The notes under the pieces were generated by a model. It was given only the letters and a program-made list of their open reading frames with translations. It ran no database searches and had not been told where the DNA came from. Positions 1 to 8,431 of a DNA stretch of 19,453 bases are shown here, in pieces (position 1 is the first letter of the stretch; every line of letters starts with the position of its first letter). The translations under genes were made by a program, and so were the position numbers. The DNA is from an uncultured Paracoccaceae bacterium (GTDB lineage Bacteria; Pseudomonadota; Alphaproteobacteria; Rhodobacterales; Rhodobacteraceae), in contig CAKZNY010000172.1 of the NCBI GenBank assembly GCA_937132145.1, positions 1-19,453 of the forward strand, read 5' to 3'.

Positions 1-330
1 TTTCGCGACACCGTAAATCATGCGGTCGGGGGCGTCGCCGTCGTGGATGGCGCGCGCCTCGGCTGCGAAGTTTTTGCCGACGTTATCGGCGCTGCCCTCG
101 ATCTTTTTGCGCAACTCCTTAACCGCTTGTTCGGCAGGGGATGCGGGGGCGCTTAACGGGCGTTGCTCTTTGGCGACGCGCGGGGCCATGATGGCTTTTT
201 CCACGCTGCCGTCCCCGCAGACCGCGCAAGATATCATTCCGGCGGTCACAAGTTTGTCGAAATCCGCGCTGGACCCGAACCAGGACTCAAACCGGTGCCC
301 TTTGGCGCATTTTAAATCGTACCGGATCAT
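1..330 (-). CDS. DUF1178 family protein, C-terminus cut by window edge
   Basis: The reverse strand reads from an ATG at 330 without a stop to the window edge, giving 110 residues. The N-terminus MIRYDLKCAKGH followed by FESWF and then CAVCG is the hallmark of the DUF1178 family, short alphaproteobacterial and betaproteobacterial proteins of unknown function, usually about 140-150 residues, so roughly the last quarter is missing. Cys8, His12, Cys35 and Cys38 form a zinc-ribbon-like set, so metal binding is a reasonable inference. A GGGGA ribosome site lies a few bases upstream of the ATG. It is divergent from phoR with 83 bases between them, so the two promoters share that AT-rich gap. The family call is firm; the function is unknown. 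Confidence 0.85.
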   Translation of the reverse strand, partial: MIRYDLKCAKGHRFESWFGSSADFDKLVTAGMISCAVCGDGSVEKAIMAPRVAKEQRPLSAPASPAEQAVKELRKKIEGSADNVGKNFAAEARAIHDGDAPDRMIYGVAK

Positions 331-413
331 TTCGTCCCCTTTGGTTTCCCGCAATACATATATATAGCATTGGTGAATACAATCCTAATTCCGCATCTAC
401 CCCGAGGGAGCAC

Positions 414-1652
414 ATGCACACACGTCTTTGGTCCTATATCTTGCTTGGCATCGTCACAGGCGGCGTTGCGGCAATTCTGGCTGGGTTGAGGGAACCTGTC
501 TGGATCATCTTCACCTCGGTTCTGGTTTTGGTCGTCGTTTTCGCGCTTTTGCGAGAAGCCCTGCGCGACCCCCTCGAGGAAAAGGATGTGGAGGCGATCG
601 AGCCGAGCAAGCCCATGCCCACCGGATTTGGCCGCGCCATGCTGGAACAAATGCCGCTGCCGTTGCTGGTGATTTCGCGCAAAGGTCGTGTGGTTTACGG
701 AAACCGCGCCGCCAAAGAGATTTTGCCAACCCTGAAACCCGGAGACCATTTCGCCAATCTGCTGCGCGTTCCGGTGTTCGTGGATGCGGTTAACGCCGCG
801 GTGACCGAGGGCAAGAACAGCAAGATTTCATTTACCACAGCCCAGCCTCACGAGCGGTATTTCGAGGCCAGTATAGGCCTTATGCCAGCGGGCAGCGATT
901 TTGGCGACAAGGTGCAGGCGATTGTGCAGATCGAGGATCGCACGCAGGATCGCCGGGTCGAAAAGATGCGCCGAGATTTTATTGCCAACGCCAGTCACGA
1001 GTTGCGCACGCCGCTTGCCTCGATTCTGGGATACATCGAAACCTTGCAGGGCAACGCCAAGGACGACCCTGTTGCGCGTGAAGAATTCCTTAATATTATG
1101 GATAAACAGGCGACGCGGATGCAACGTCTCGTTGACGATTTGATGTCGTTGAGCCGGATAGAGCTGAACGAGCATATCAAACCAAGTGACCCCTGTGCGC
1201 TGAACGAGCTGGTGTTGGAGGCGGTCTCGGCGCTGCTGCCGCTTCAGAAGAAGTATGATGTGACGCTGGAGACGGCGCTGGAAGGTGATCCGGTTGTGGC
1301 GGCGGACCGTGACCAGTTGAACCAAGTGCTGGTGAACCTGATTGATAACGCCATGAAATACGGGGGCAGCGGTACGACCGTTAAGGTTTTCACGGCCCCT
1401 GCGGACCTTCGATATGCGAATATGGTCGGGATTACGGTTGCGGATCAGGGCGCGGGGATCGGCCTCGAACACCTGCACCGGTTAACAGAACGGTTCTACC
1501 GCGTGAACGCCAAGCAAAGCCGTAACAAGGGCGGCACGGGGCTGGGTCTGGCCATCGTCAAGCACATCGTTAATCGTCATGGTGGGGAATTGCAGATCGA
1601 ATCTACATTGGGCGAGGGCAGCCAATTCACGGTCTGGCTGCCCGAAACCTGA
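414..1652 (+). CDS. phoR: Phosphate regulon sensor histidine kinase PhoR
   Basis: This 412-residue inner-membrane kinase should phosphorylate PhoB when phosphate is scarce and dephosphorylate it when the Pst-PhoU complex signals plenty. Two hydrophobic segments (about 6-24 and 28-46) with almost no periplasmic loop fit the PhoR habit of sensing through Pst rather than outside ligands. A PAS-like region spans about 75-175. The kinase core shows the H-box FIANASHELRTP with His195, the N-box around NQVLVNLIDNAMKY (303-316), the G1 box DQGAGIG (344-350), the F-box LTERFYRV and the G2 box GGTGLGLAI (373-381). The ATG at 414 has a GAGGGAG ribosome site. No Pho box was seen upstream. phoR is cut off from phoB here: an opposite-strand gene and the pst operon lie between them. 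Naming as PhoR rather than another PAS kinase rests on the pst context. Confidence 0.93.
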   Translation: MHTRLWSYILLGIVTGGVAAILAGLREPVWIIFTSVLVLVVVFALLREALRDPLEEKDVEAIEPSKPMPTGFGRAMLEQMPLPLLVISRKGRVVYGNRAAKEILPTLKPGDHFANLLRVPVFVDAVNAAVTEGKNSKISFTTAQPHERYFEASIGLMPAGSDFGDKVQAIVQIEDRTQDRRVEKMRRDFIANASHELRTPLASILGYIETLQGNAKDDPVAREEFLNIMDKQATRMQRLVDDLMSLSRIELNEHIKPSDPCALNELVLEAVSALLPLQKKYDVTLETALEGDPVVAADRDQLNQVLVNLIDNAMKYGGSGTTVKVFTAPADLRYANMVGITVADQGAGIGLEHLHRLTERFYRVNAKQSRNKGGTGLGLAIVKHIVNRHGGELQIESTLGEGSQFTVWLPET

Positions 1653-1856
1653 TTAGGCAGCGCCGAGTTTTTTAAGGATATTTGTCATTAGGCACCAGTT
1701 GGTGATGCCGGACTGGAACAAGTTAACGCCAACGAAGGCGGTGAACCACAACCAGCTTACGCTGGACATGTCTACTGTGCCGCCCATGTGCGCCAAGCCC
1801 AAGCTTAGCATGATGAACAGGCCAGCGATTACGCGGGTCAAGCTTTGTGCAGTCAT
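1653..1856 (-). CDS. Small DUF2892 (YgaP-like) membrane protein
   Basis: A 67-residue protein with two hydrophobic segments (about 8-23 and 35-52) and the signature NLFQSGITNWC...ILKKLG, which is the DUF2892 / YgaP C-terminal membrane-domain pattern. In YgaP this domain anchors a rhodanese domain; here it stands alone, as in many alphaproteobacteria, and its role is unknown. I chose the ATG at 1856 because AGGGAG lies 7 bases upstream; the frame extends 12 codons further but without a better ribosome site. It runs opposite to its neighbours: its stop abuts the phoR stop with no gap, and its start faces away from pstS across 226 bases that hold the Pho box. Family call good, function unknown. 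Confidence 0.8.
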   Translation of the reverse strand: MTAQSLTRVIAGLFIMLSLGLAHMGGTVDMSSVSWLWFTAFVGVNLFQSGITNWCLMTNILKKLGAA

Positions 1857-1967
1857 TGTAATACTCCCTAAAAATGTTTTGTGAGCATGCAAGTATCATC
1901 ATATTCGAATGTTACCTAGTGAATTGTTAATCACCTTATGATCCCGTCGAATCACGAATTTCCCTCG

Positions 1968-1996
1968 TTGTCATAAAACTGTCACCAAACTGCAAT
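1968..1996 (+). promoter_or_regulatory. Pho box (PhoB binding site) upstream of pstS
   Basis: Heptamers TTGTCAT (1968-1974) and CTGTCAC (1979-1985) are separated by the A-tract AAAA, which matches the classical Pho box (CTGTCAT, four A/T bases, CTGTCAT) at all but two positions. A third, weaker heptamer CTGCAAT lies at 1990-1996, exactly 11 bp further, in the same direct-repeat phase. A possible -10 element, TAAATG at 1996-2001, sits about 10 bp after the two-repeat box, the spacing usual for PhoB promoters where the box replaces the -35. The pstS start is 87 bases beyond the third heptamer. The site predicts PhoB-activated transcription of pstSCAB-phoU-phoB. The box is strong; the -10 assignment is weak. 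Confidence 0.85.
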
Positions 1997-2082
1997 AAAT
2001 GCGTGTTTGAAGCGGCCTAAACGGGTCACATCCCGGGCGCATAGGGCGTGTGGGGACTTGAAACAGTTACCGGAGAATCCCC

Positions 2083-3066
2083 GTGAAACTATCTCGTATT
2101 ACAATTCTGGCGTTGGCCGTAACTATCGCAGCCGGTGCTGCTAGTGCGCGCGAGCAGATCCGTATCGTTGGTTCGTCCACCGTATTTCCGTTCTCGACCG
2201 CTGTGGCGGAACAGTTTGGTAAAACCACAGATTTCGCCACGCCTGTTGTTGAATCGACAGGCTCTGGTGGTGGCATAAAGCTGTTCTGTGCCGGTGTCGG
2301 GACGGCGCATCCAGATATTGCCAACTCGTCCCGCCGCATGAAAGCCAAAGAATTCGCGATGTGTCAGGACAATGGCGTGACCGAGATTGTCGAGTCGCTT
2401 ATCGGCTACGACGGTATCGTTATTGCCAACGCCAACAGCGGCCCGACTTTTGCGCTAACACTAGAACAGATCGTTATCGCGTTGGCGGCGAACGGGCCGA
2501 TGCCCTCCACTTGGGATCAGGTTGATCCATCCCTGCCAGCCATCGCAATCGAGGTGCTTGGCCCGCCGCCTTCCTCTGGTACGCGCGATGCGTTTGAAGA
2601 ACTGGTGATGCACAAGGGTTGCAAGTTGACCGATCTGGTGGAATGCGAAGGTGTTTCCATCCGCGAGGACGGTGTGTTTGTTGAAGCGGGTGAGAACGAC
2701 AATCTGATCGTCTCCAAACTGGAAGCAAATCCGAATGCGCTGGGCATCTTCGGTTTCTCGTTTCTTGACCAGAATTCCGACGTTATCAAAGGCACATCAA
2801 TAGACGGGGTGGAGCCGACGTTCGAAAATATCGTGGGCGGTGAATACGAAATCGCTCGCTCGCTTTACTTCTACATCAAGGTCGCCCACATCGGCGTGAT
2901 CCCCGGTATCGCGGAATACGCAGCCGAGTTCTCAAGCGAAGCTGCGGCAGGCGAAGAGGGCTATCTGACCGACAAAGGCCTGATCCCGCTATTCGAGGAT
3001 GAATTGGCGCAAAACACTGACCGTGTGAAGGGTCTGAAGCTGATGACAGGTGACGAATGGAACTAA
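2083..3066 (+). CDS. pstS: Phosphate ABC transporter, periplasmic phosphate-binding protein PstS
   Basis: A 327-residue substrate-binding protein that captures inorganic phosphate in the periplasm for PstCAB. Residues 1-22 form a Sec signal peptide with cleavage expected after ASA. Phosphate-binding loops are visible: GSSTVFPF (30-37), ESTGSGGGIK (57-66), NSSRRM (81-86) and SSGTRDAFEE (164-173). Two nearby cysteine pairs (69/94 and 180/188) could form disulfides. The start is a GTG at 2083 preceded by CGGAGAA, and it places the signal peptide correctly. It is the first gene after the Pho box, so it should be the most strongly induced member of the operon. pstC follows after 22 bases. Confidence 0.95.
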   Translation: MKLSRITILALAVTIAAGAASAREQIRIVGSSTVFPFSTAVAEQFGKTTDFATPVVESTGSGGGIKLFCAGVGTAHPDIANSSRRMKAKEFAMCQDNGVTEIVESLIGYDGIVIANANSGPTFALTLEQIVIALAANGPMPSTWDQVDPSLPAIAIEVLGPPPSSGTRDAFEELVMHKGCKLTDLVECEGVSIREDGVFVEAGENDNLIVSKLEANPNALGIFGFSFLDQNSDVIKGTSIDGVEPTFENIVGGEYEIARSLYFYIKVAHIGVIPGIAEYAAEFSSEAAAGEEGYLTDKGLIPLFEDELAQNTDRVKGLKLMTGDEWN

Positions 3067-3088
3067 CTTTGTGCATCGGGGTCGCTGA

Positions 3089-4465
3089 ATGCTAGCCCTG
3101 ACCGCCTTGCTGATTGTTGGTCTCGCGATAGGGTTCTTTATCCTGTCGCGGGCCAAAGCCATTTCTGTCAGTCAGGGCGCTTTGGCCAACCTGCACTCGC
3201 GGCCAAGCTACCACGGCACGTATGTGATGCTGTGGGTTGTGATTGTCGGGCTGGCCTTGTTGCTGGTGCTGATGCTGGGCGGAAATGCGTATCTGGATGC
3301 GAAATTCCTGGGCGACATCCGTGCGGCCCTGCCCGATGCGCGGGACATCGAGATTGATCTGGTGTTGTCGGACGTCAAGGCGATTGCGGCGGGGCTGGTC
3401 AGCTCCAGAATCGATCCGCTACGCGAGGCTACGGCGATTGATTTCGCGACGGCTGACGCGGTACGTATTTGGGCGACGGTAGCGATTTCGCTTGGTGGCG
3501 CGTTGTTGGCGGGGGTGCTCGGAATGCGGCAAATCTCGGCTGAATGGCGGGCGCGGAACCGGTCTGAACGGATCATTGTCGGCATCCTGTGGCTCTCGGC
3601 AGCGGTGGCGGTGCTAACGACGCTCGGCATCGTTCTGTCGCTGATATTCGAGACCTTCAATTTCTTCGCCAGCATCGGTTGGCGCGTAGATAAATTCCTG
3701 TTCGGAACCCGTTGGAGCCCGCTTTCCGGCGTGCAAGACGGCATGATGGACATGGACAAAGTCGGCGCCGTTCCCCTGTTTGCAGGCACGCTGATGATTA
3801 CCGGAATCGCGATGTTGGTGGCCGTACCCATCGGGCTGTTCGCAGCGATATATTTGTCGGAATTCGCCTCGCCCAAAGTGCGGTTGTGGGCCAAGCCGAT
3901 GCTGGAAATTCTGGCGGGTATTCCGACCGTGGTTTACGGATTTTTCGCCGCAATCACCGTGGCCCCGTTCATCCGAAACGCAGGCGAGGCGATTGGCCTG
4001 TCGGTGGCATCCGAAAGCGCGTTGGCGGCGGGGATTGTGATGGGGGTTATGATTATCCCGTTCATTAGTTCGCTGTCTGACGACGTAATTAACGCAGTGC
4101 CGCAAAGCCTTCGGGACGGATCGTACGGCCTCGGCGCGACCAAAGCCGAGACGATACGTCAGGTTGTTTTGCCCGCTGCGCTTCCTGGCATTGTCTCGGC
4201 GATTTTACTTGGGGTGTCTCGGGCAATCGGCGAGACGATGATCGTGGTGATGGCCGCGGGCCAAGGCGCAAACCTGACGGCGAATCCGCTGGAGGCTGTG
4301 ACAACGGTGACCGTGCAAATCGTGATGTTGATCACGGGTGACACGGAGGCATCAACCGCCGCTGGCCCCGCCTTCACGCTGGCGTTTACACTGTTCTGCA
4401 TCACGCTGGCGCTGAACATTTTCGCCCTTCGCTTCGTGCGGAAATATCGGGAGAAGTATGACTGA
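3089..4465 (+). CDS. pstC: Phosphate ABC transporter permease PstC
   Basis: One of two membrane subunits forming the phosphate channel. At 458 residues it is longer than the roughly 320-residue enterobacterial PstC because of an N-terminal extension (about residues 1-190, with hydrophobic segments near 3-20, 46-65, 128-145 and 162-187) resembling DUF3708, which is usual for alphaproteobacterial PstC. The permease domain occupies about 228-450, with the EAA loop that contacts PstB at 344-368 (SYGLGATKAETIRQVVLPAA) followed by GVSRAIGETM. The ATG at 3089 has only a weak ribosome site (CGGGGT). The stop TGA overlaps the pstA start by one base, suggesting translational coupling. Confidence 0.93.
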   Translation: MLALTALLIVGLAIGFFILSRAKAISVSQGALANLHSRPSYHGTYVMLWVVIVGLALLLVLMLGGNAYLDAKFLGDIRAALPDARDIEIDLVLSDVKAIAAGLVSSRIDPLREATAIDFATADAVRIWATVAISLGGALLAGVLGMRQISAEWRARNRSERIIVGILWLSAAVAVLTTLGIVLSLIFETFNFFASIGWRVDKFLFGTRWSPLSGVQDGMMDMDKVGAVPLFAGTLMITGIAMLVAVPIGLFAAIYLSEFASPKVRLWAKPMLEILAGIPTVVYGFFAAITVAPFIRNAGEAIGLSVASESALAAGIVMGVMIIPFISSLSDDVINAVPQSLRDGSYGLGATKAETIRQVVLPAALPGIVSAILLGVSRAIGETMIVVMAAGQGANLTANPLEAVTTVTVQIVMLITGDTEASTAAGPAFTLAFTLFCITLALNIFALRFVRKYREKYD

Positions 4466-6210
4466 TGATTAGCATGACCGAACTTTCAAAAATCCATAAC
4501 TCGCCGGAATCTGCCGCGCGTTTGAAGAAACGTCGCGCGGCTGAGTGGCGCCTGAAAGCCTACGGAATCATGGCGATTACGTTGGCAGGTGCCGCGCTGG
4601 TGACGCTGATGTGGTCGGTGGTTGGCAAAGCCGCGGGTGCATTTACGGAGAGTTATATCACGTTGCCGGTCTATCTTGCGGCGGATGAAATTGACCCTGA
4701 CGGCACGGGTGAACGTGCGATCATTGGCCGTGCGAATTTCGGCGGGGTGACCAAAGATGCGCTGAAAGACGCGTTTCCGTTCGTGAAATCGCGCGGCGAC
4801 AAACGGGCGATGTATGACATTATAAGTGGAGGTGCTGCGTTCGAGCTGCGCGAACTGACGATGGCGGATCCCGCGATTATCGGGCAAACGATTGACTTCC
4901 GCTTCTTGGCTTCGGACATCGCGGACCTGTATCTGAAGGGTTCATATGGCGATTTGGTCGAGCAAAACGCGGGTGGTACGCTTACGGTTCAGAGCGACGG
5001 CAAGACGGCTGTTGTGACCTCCTCAACGACGGATTTTGCCTTCGTTATGGCGCGCGTCAAGTCTGACTTGCTGGCCAAGGCGGCGTTTAATCGTGACCAA
5101 GCGGCGTTGCAGGAAAATGGTCGGGCGGTGTTTACGCAGCGCGGTGATTTGGACGAAGCTGCCAAGCGCGAGGCCGCGCGGGACCGGCTGCTCGGCGTGG
5201 CTGAAGAACTGGAAGCACGGGCCGCGTTAGACGGCGGGCGCGAGGCTTTGGACAAGAATTCCCCATCCGTTCTGGTCCGCATGGGCGAGACTTGGGTGAA
5301 GCTGACCGAGGTTTCCGCAACCGGCGGCGAGGGTAAGATTATCGGCGTTCTGGATAGCGGTGTGCGGGCGGCGGGTGACTGGCAGGTTTACCTGCAAGAC
5401 CTACCCGAAGCCTCGCGTAAAGTGTCCGACTTGCAGATCGTTTTGATCGAGAATTTGCGCAGTGCCGGAGCTGTCGAGACGGTTTTCAGCAAGCGGTTCT
5501 TCATGGCGGGCGATAGCCGCGAACCTGAGCTGGCAGGCATCTGGGGCGCTGCCGTCGGGTCGTTCTGGACGATGCTGGTGACGATATTACTGGCCTTCCC
5601 GATCGGGGTGATGGCCGCGATTTATCTGGAAGAATTCGCCAAGAAAAACTGGGTGAACACGTTTATCGAGGTGAATATCAACAACCTCGCGGCGGTCCCC
5701 TCGATTGTTTACGGGCTTCTGGGTCTGGCGATTTTCCTTGGCTTTTTCGGGGTGCCACGGTCGGCCCCGCTGGCGGGTGGTATCGTGCTGGCCGTTATGA
5801 CTTTGCCGACGATTATTATCGCCTCCCGCGCTGCAATGGCGGCGGTTCCGCCCTCGATCAGGGATGCGGCGCTGGGGATTGGCGCCTCGAAATTGCAAAC
5901 CGCGCTTCACCATGTTTTGCCGCTTTCGATGCCCGGAATTTTGACCGGAACGATTATTGGTATGGCGCGCGCTTTGGGTGAAACCGCGCCCCTGATTATG
6001 ATCGGGATGGTGGCGTTTATCGTAGATGTTCCAACGGGCGTGATGGACAGCGCGACGGTTCTGCCGGTACAGATTTACCGCTGGTCGGATTTCCCCGAAC
6101 GGGCATTCGAGGCGCGAACTTCGGCAGCAATTCTGGTATTGCTGGTATTTTTGATTTTTATGAACGGGTTAGCCGTATTCCTGCGGAAACGGTTCGAGCG
6201 GCGGTGGTAA
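4465..6210 (+). CDS. pstA: Phosphate ABC transporter permease PstA, with DUF3333-type N-terminal extension
   Basis: The second channel subunit, 581 residues. Transmembrane segment 1 is about 32-55; then about 300 residues without a clear hydrophobic helix (56-355) are expected outside the membrane; the permease domain follows (about 358-575) with the EAA loop at 467-492 ([12 protein letters not shown]) and [11 protein letters not shown] at 499-509. The N-terminal part fits the DUF3333 extension of alphaproteobacterial PstA, but the whole protein is about twice the length of enterobacterial PstA. Residues 195-265 are rich in Ala, Arg and Glu and look helical. The ATG at 4465 overlaps the pstC stop by one base; a second ATG at 4474 is possible. 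The stop at 6210 lies a few bases before the pstB start. Confidence 0.92.
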   Translation: MISMTELSKIHNSPESAARLKKRRAAEWRLKAYGIMAITLAGAALVTLMWSVVGKAAGAFTESYITLPVYLAADEIDPDGTGERAIIGRANFGGVTKDALKDAFPFVKSRGDKRAMYDIISGGAAFELRELTMADPAIIGQTIDFRFLASDIADLYLKGSYGDLVEQNAGGTLTVQSDGKTAVVTSSTTDFAFVMARVKSDLLAKAAFNRDQAALQENGRAVFTQRGDLDEAAKREAARDRLLGVAEELEARAALDGGREALDKNSPSVLVRMGETWVKLTEVSATGGEGKIIGVLDSGVRAAGDWQVYLQDLPEASRKVSDLQIVLIENLRSAGAVETVFSKRFFMAGDSREPELAGIWGAAVGSFWTMLVTILLAFPIGVMAAIYLEEFAKKNWVNTFIEVNINNLAAVPSIVYGLLGLAIFLGFFGVPRSAPLAGGIVLAVMTLPTIIIASRAAMAAVPPSIRDAALGIGASKLQTALHHVLPLSMPGILTGTIIGMARALGETAPLIMIGMVAFIVDVPTGVMDSATVLPVQIYRWSDFPERAFEARTSAAILVLLVFLIFMNGLAVFLRKRFERRW

Positions 6211-6215
6211 GCGAG

Positions 6216-6989
6216 ATGAATGATATGACAAATGAAGTTAAAATTTCGACGAAAAATGTCGATGTGTTTTACGGCGATAATCACGCGATCAAAGACGTGT
6301 CGGTGGATATCCTGAAGAACACGGTGACGGCGTTTATCGGCCCGTCGGGGTGTGGAAAATCGACGTTCCTGCGGTGTTTGAACCGGATGAATGACACGAT
6401 TGATTCGTGCAAGATTACCGGCGAGTTGCTGATGGATGGCGAGGATATTTACGCCAAATCGGTCGACCCCGTGCAGTTGCGCGCCAAGGTCGGGATGGTG
6501 TTCCAAAAACCCAATCCCTTCCCCAAGTCGATCTTCGATAACGTCGCTTACGGGCCGCGAATTCACGGGTTGGTGGGCAATAAAACCGACCTTGAAGAGG
6601 TGGTTGAAACGTCGCTGCGCCGCGCCGCGATCTGGAACGAGGTCAAGGATCGCCTAGACGCGCCGGGCACCTCGCTTTCGGGCGGACAGCAGCAACGTTT
6701 GTGCATAGCGCGGGCGATTGCAACCGCACCCGAGGTGTTGTTGATGGACGAGCCGGCCTCGTCGCTCGACCCGATTGCCACCGCGCAGATCGAGGAGTTG
6801 ATTGACGAGTTGCGGAATAACTATTCTGTGGTGATCGTCACGCACTCAATGCAGCAGGCCGCGCGGGTCTCGCAAAAAACAGCGTTTTTTCATATGGGGG
6901 ATATGGTAGAGTACGGCGACACCACGGCGATTTTCACCAATCCGGTTGACCAGCGCACGCAAGATTACATTACCGGCCGATTCGGTTAA
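6216..6989 (+). CDS. pstB: Phosphate ABC transporter ATP-binding protein PstB
   Basis: The cytoplasmic ATPase that powers PstCA, 257 residues from the chosen start. Walker [10 protein letters not shown] (42-50), Q-loop VFQKPNPFP (95-103), signature LSGGQQQR (154-161), Walker B VLLMDEP (174-180) and switch His210 are all present. [15 protein letters not shown] is diagnostic of PstB among ABC ATPases. The usual CSALDP after Walker B reads ASSLDP here. Starts at GTG 6204, ATG 6216 and ATG 6225 share the frame; I prefer 6216 (protein beginning MNDM, common in this group), although the spacing of AGCGAG (6210-6215) would also suit 6225. phoU follows after 9 bases. Confidence 0.95.
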   Translation: MNDMTNEVKISTKNVDVFYGDNHAIKDVSVDILKNTVTAFIGPSGCGKSTFLRCLNRMNDTIDSCKITGELLMDGEDIYAKSVDPVQLRAKVGMVFQKPNPFPKSIFDNVAYGPRIHGLVGNKTDLEEVVETSLRRAAIWNEVKDRLDAPGTSLSGGQQQRLCIARAIATAPEVLLMDEPASSLDPIATAQIEELIDELRNNYSVVIVTHSMQQAARVSQKTAFFHMGDMVEYGDTTAIFTNPVDQRTQDYITGRFG

Positions 6990-6998
6990 GGGGGAATT

Positions 6999-7709
6999 AT
7001 GACTAATGGACGCCACATTGTATCCGCTTTTGACGATGATCTGATCACCGTTCAGGCGAAGATTTCCGAGATGGGCGGGCTGGTCGAAGAACTGCTCGGC
7101 GAGGCTTTGGAAGCCCTGAAAAACCGTGACGCAGAACTGGCGCAGGCGGTTATTACCAAGGACAAACGAATGGACGCGATGGAGCTGGGGTTGGAGGAAC
7201 TCTCCATCCAGATCATCGCGTTGCGCCAACCAATGGCGGAGGACTTGCGGGTGCTGATTTCGGCGATTAAAATTGCCTCGACGCTTGAGCGCATCGGCGA
7301 TTTGGCCAAAAATATCGCGCGGCGGGCGATTTATCTGTCGGAAGCGAAACCGATTAAAATTTCGCAATCCATCATTCATATGGGTCAGGTGACGCTTCGC
7401 CAATTGTCCGAAATTCTGGACGCCCACGCCAAGCGCGATGCTGATTTGGCCGTGGATATCTGGAACCGTGATGTCGAAATTGACGAGATGTATAACGCCA
7501 TTTTCCGCGAGCTCGTGACCTATATGATGGAAGACAGCCGCATGATCGGGCTGGGTTCACAACTGTTGTTCGTGGCCAAAAATCTGGAGCGGATCGGGGA
7601 TCATACCACCCATATTTCCGAGATGATTTACTATGTTGTTAAGGGCGAACCGCTTGGCGACGAGCGGCCAAAAGGCGAGCCGATAGGGCTGGGTGTCGCG
7701 CCGTTTTAA
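6999..7709 (+). CDS. phoU: Phosphate signalling complex protein PhoU
   Basis: A 236-residue cytoplasmic helical protein that links Pst transport status to PhoR and keeps PhoB unphosphorylated when phosphate is plentiful. Two PhoU repeats are visible, each with the metal-binding signature: STLERIGDLAKNIARR around 94-109 and KNLERIGDHTTHISEMIYY around 194-212. The last 20 residues, rich in Gly and Pro, form a short tail. A strong AAGGGGG ribosome site precedes the ATG at 6999. It lies between pstB and phoB with gaps of about 10 bases, so it should be co-transcribed with both. Confidence 0.95.
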   Translation: MTNGRHIVSAFDDDLITVQAKISEMGGLVEELLGEALEALKNRDAELAQAVITKDKRMDAMELGLEELSIQIIALRQPMAEDLRVLISAIKIASTLERIGDLAKNIARRAIYLSEAKPIKISQSIIHMGQVTLRQLSEILDAHAKRDADLAVDIWNRDVEIDEMYNAIFRELVTYMMEDSRMIGLGSQLLFVAKNLERIGDHTTHISEMIYYVVKGEPLGDERPKGEPIGLGVAPF

Positions 7710-7719
7710 GGGGGTTTGG

Positions 7720-8421
7720 ATGAGCATTAAAGTTCTGGTAGTCGAGGATGAAGACGCGATCAGCCGCCTGATAAAGTACAACCTGACGGCAGAGGGTTTC
7801 GAGGTTTTCATCGTTGACGATGGCGACGAGGCGTTGCTGGCAACGGAGGAATTTCAGCCGGACATTATACTGCTGGACTGGATGTTGCCCAATGTTTCGG
7901 GCATCGAGATTTGCCGCCAATTGCGCGCGCGGGACGAGACGCGCGAAATTCCCGTTATCATGCTGACCGCCCGTGCGGAAGAAGAGGATCGCCTGCGCGG
8001 GTTCGAAAAGGGTGCGGATGATTATGTGACCAAGCCGTTCTCGATGAAGGAGCTGGTGGCGAGGATTCACGCGGTGCTACGACGGGCTAATCCGGCAGCT
8101 ACGGGGAACGTGCTGACGTTTAGCGATATCGTTCTGGACCGCGAAAACATGCGGGTGACACGCGGCGGGGAGGCGGTGACGCTGGGCCCGACGGAGTTTC
8201 GCCTTCTAGAGGTTCTGATCAAACGACCCGGGCGTGTGTATTCGCGCGAGCAGTTGCTGGATATTGTCTGGGGGCAAGATATTTATGTAGAGGCCCGCAC
8301 GGTGGACGTGCATATCGGGCGGCTTCGCAAGGCATTGAACAAAGGCGGGTTGGTTGACCCGATCCGCACCGTGCGCGCGTCGGGATATGCGTTGGACGAG
8401 ACGTATGGGGGTGGTGGGTGA
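7720..8421 (+). CDS. phoB: Phosphate regulon response regulator PhoB
   Basis: A 233-residue OmpR/PhoB-type DNA-binding response regulator that activates Pho-box promoters after phosphorylation by PhoR. The receiver domain (1-122) has acidic residues E9/D10, phosphoacceptor Asp53 (LLDWMLP), Thr83 and Lys105 (VTKPF). The winged-helix domain (about 130-228) shows LGPTEFRLLEVL, the recognition-helix region RTVDVHIGRLRKAL and the wing TVRASGYAL. I chose the ATG at 7720 because AAGGGGGT precedes it and the protein then begins at the receiver's first strand; upstream codons in the frame run into phoU. The last four codons (GGGG) are read from the edge of a palindrome that also contains the stop codon. 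As the last gene of the Pho-box operon, phoB should be autoregulated. Confidence 0.95.
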   Translation: MSIKVLVVEDEDAISRLIKYNLTAEGFEVFIVDDGDEALLATEEFQPDIILLDWMLPNVSGIEICRQLRARDETREIPVIMLTARAEEEDRLRGFEKGADDYVTKPFSMKELVARIHAVLRRANPAATGNVLTFSDIVLDRENMRVTRGGEAVTLGPTEFRLLEVLIKRPGRVYSREQLLDIVWGQDIYVEARTVDVHIGRLRKALNKGGLVDPIRTVRASGYALDETYGGGG

Positions 8422-8431
8422 ATCACCCACC
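8413..8431. terminator. Palindrome between converging phoB and carB, possible two-way terminator
   Basis: GGTGGGTGA (8413-8421) and TCACCCACC (8423-8431) are perfect reverse complements with one base between them, so RNA from either strand can form a GC-rich stem. The phoB stop TGA (8419-8421) lies inside it, and the carB stop (8432-8434) begins one base beyond it. No T-run follows on either side, so classical intrinsic termination is uncertain. The adjoining CCCTAC resembles ends of dispersed palindromic repeats that I recall from other bacterial genomes, so it may equally be a repeat-family copy. Confidence 0.5.

Noticed and set aside
20..367. Forward-strand frame at the window start
   Set aside because: It is antisense to the clear DUF1178 gene and has no recognisable motif.
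331..413. Possible Pho box or clear promoter before phoR
   Set aside because: The gap is AT-rich and holds TACAAT (378-383), but there is no CTGTCA-type repeat and no matching -35, so nothing can be supported.
828..1478. A 216-codon reverse reading frame inside phoR
   Set aside because: Antisense shadow of the phoR kinase core; Arg/His/Gln-rich translation with no family resemblance.
3160..3180. CTGTCAGTCAG resembling a Pho half-site inside pstC
   Set aside because: Only one heptamer, no second copy at 11 bp, and it lies within the coding region.
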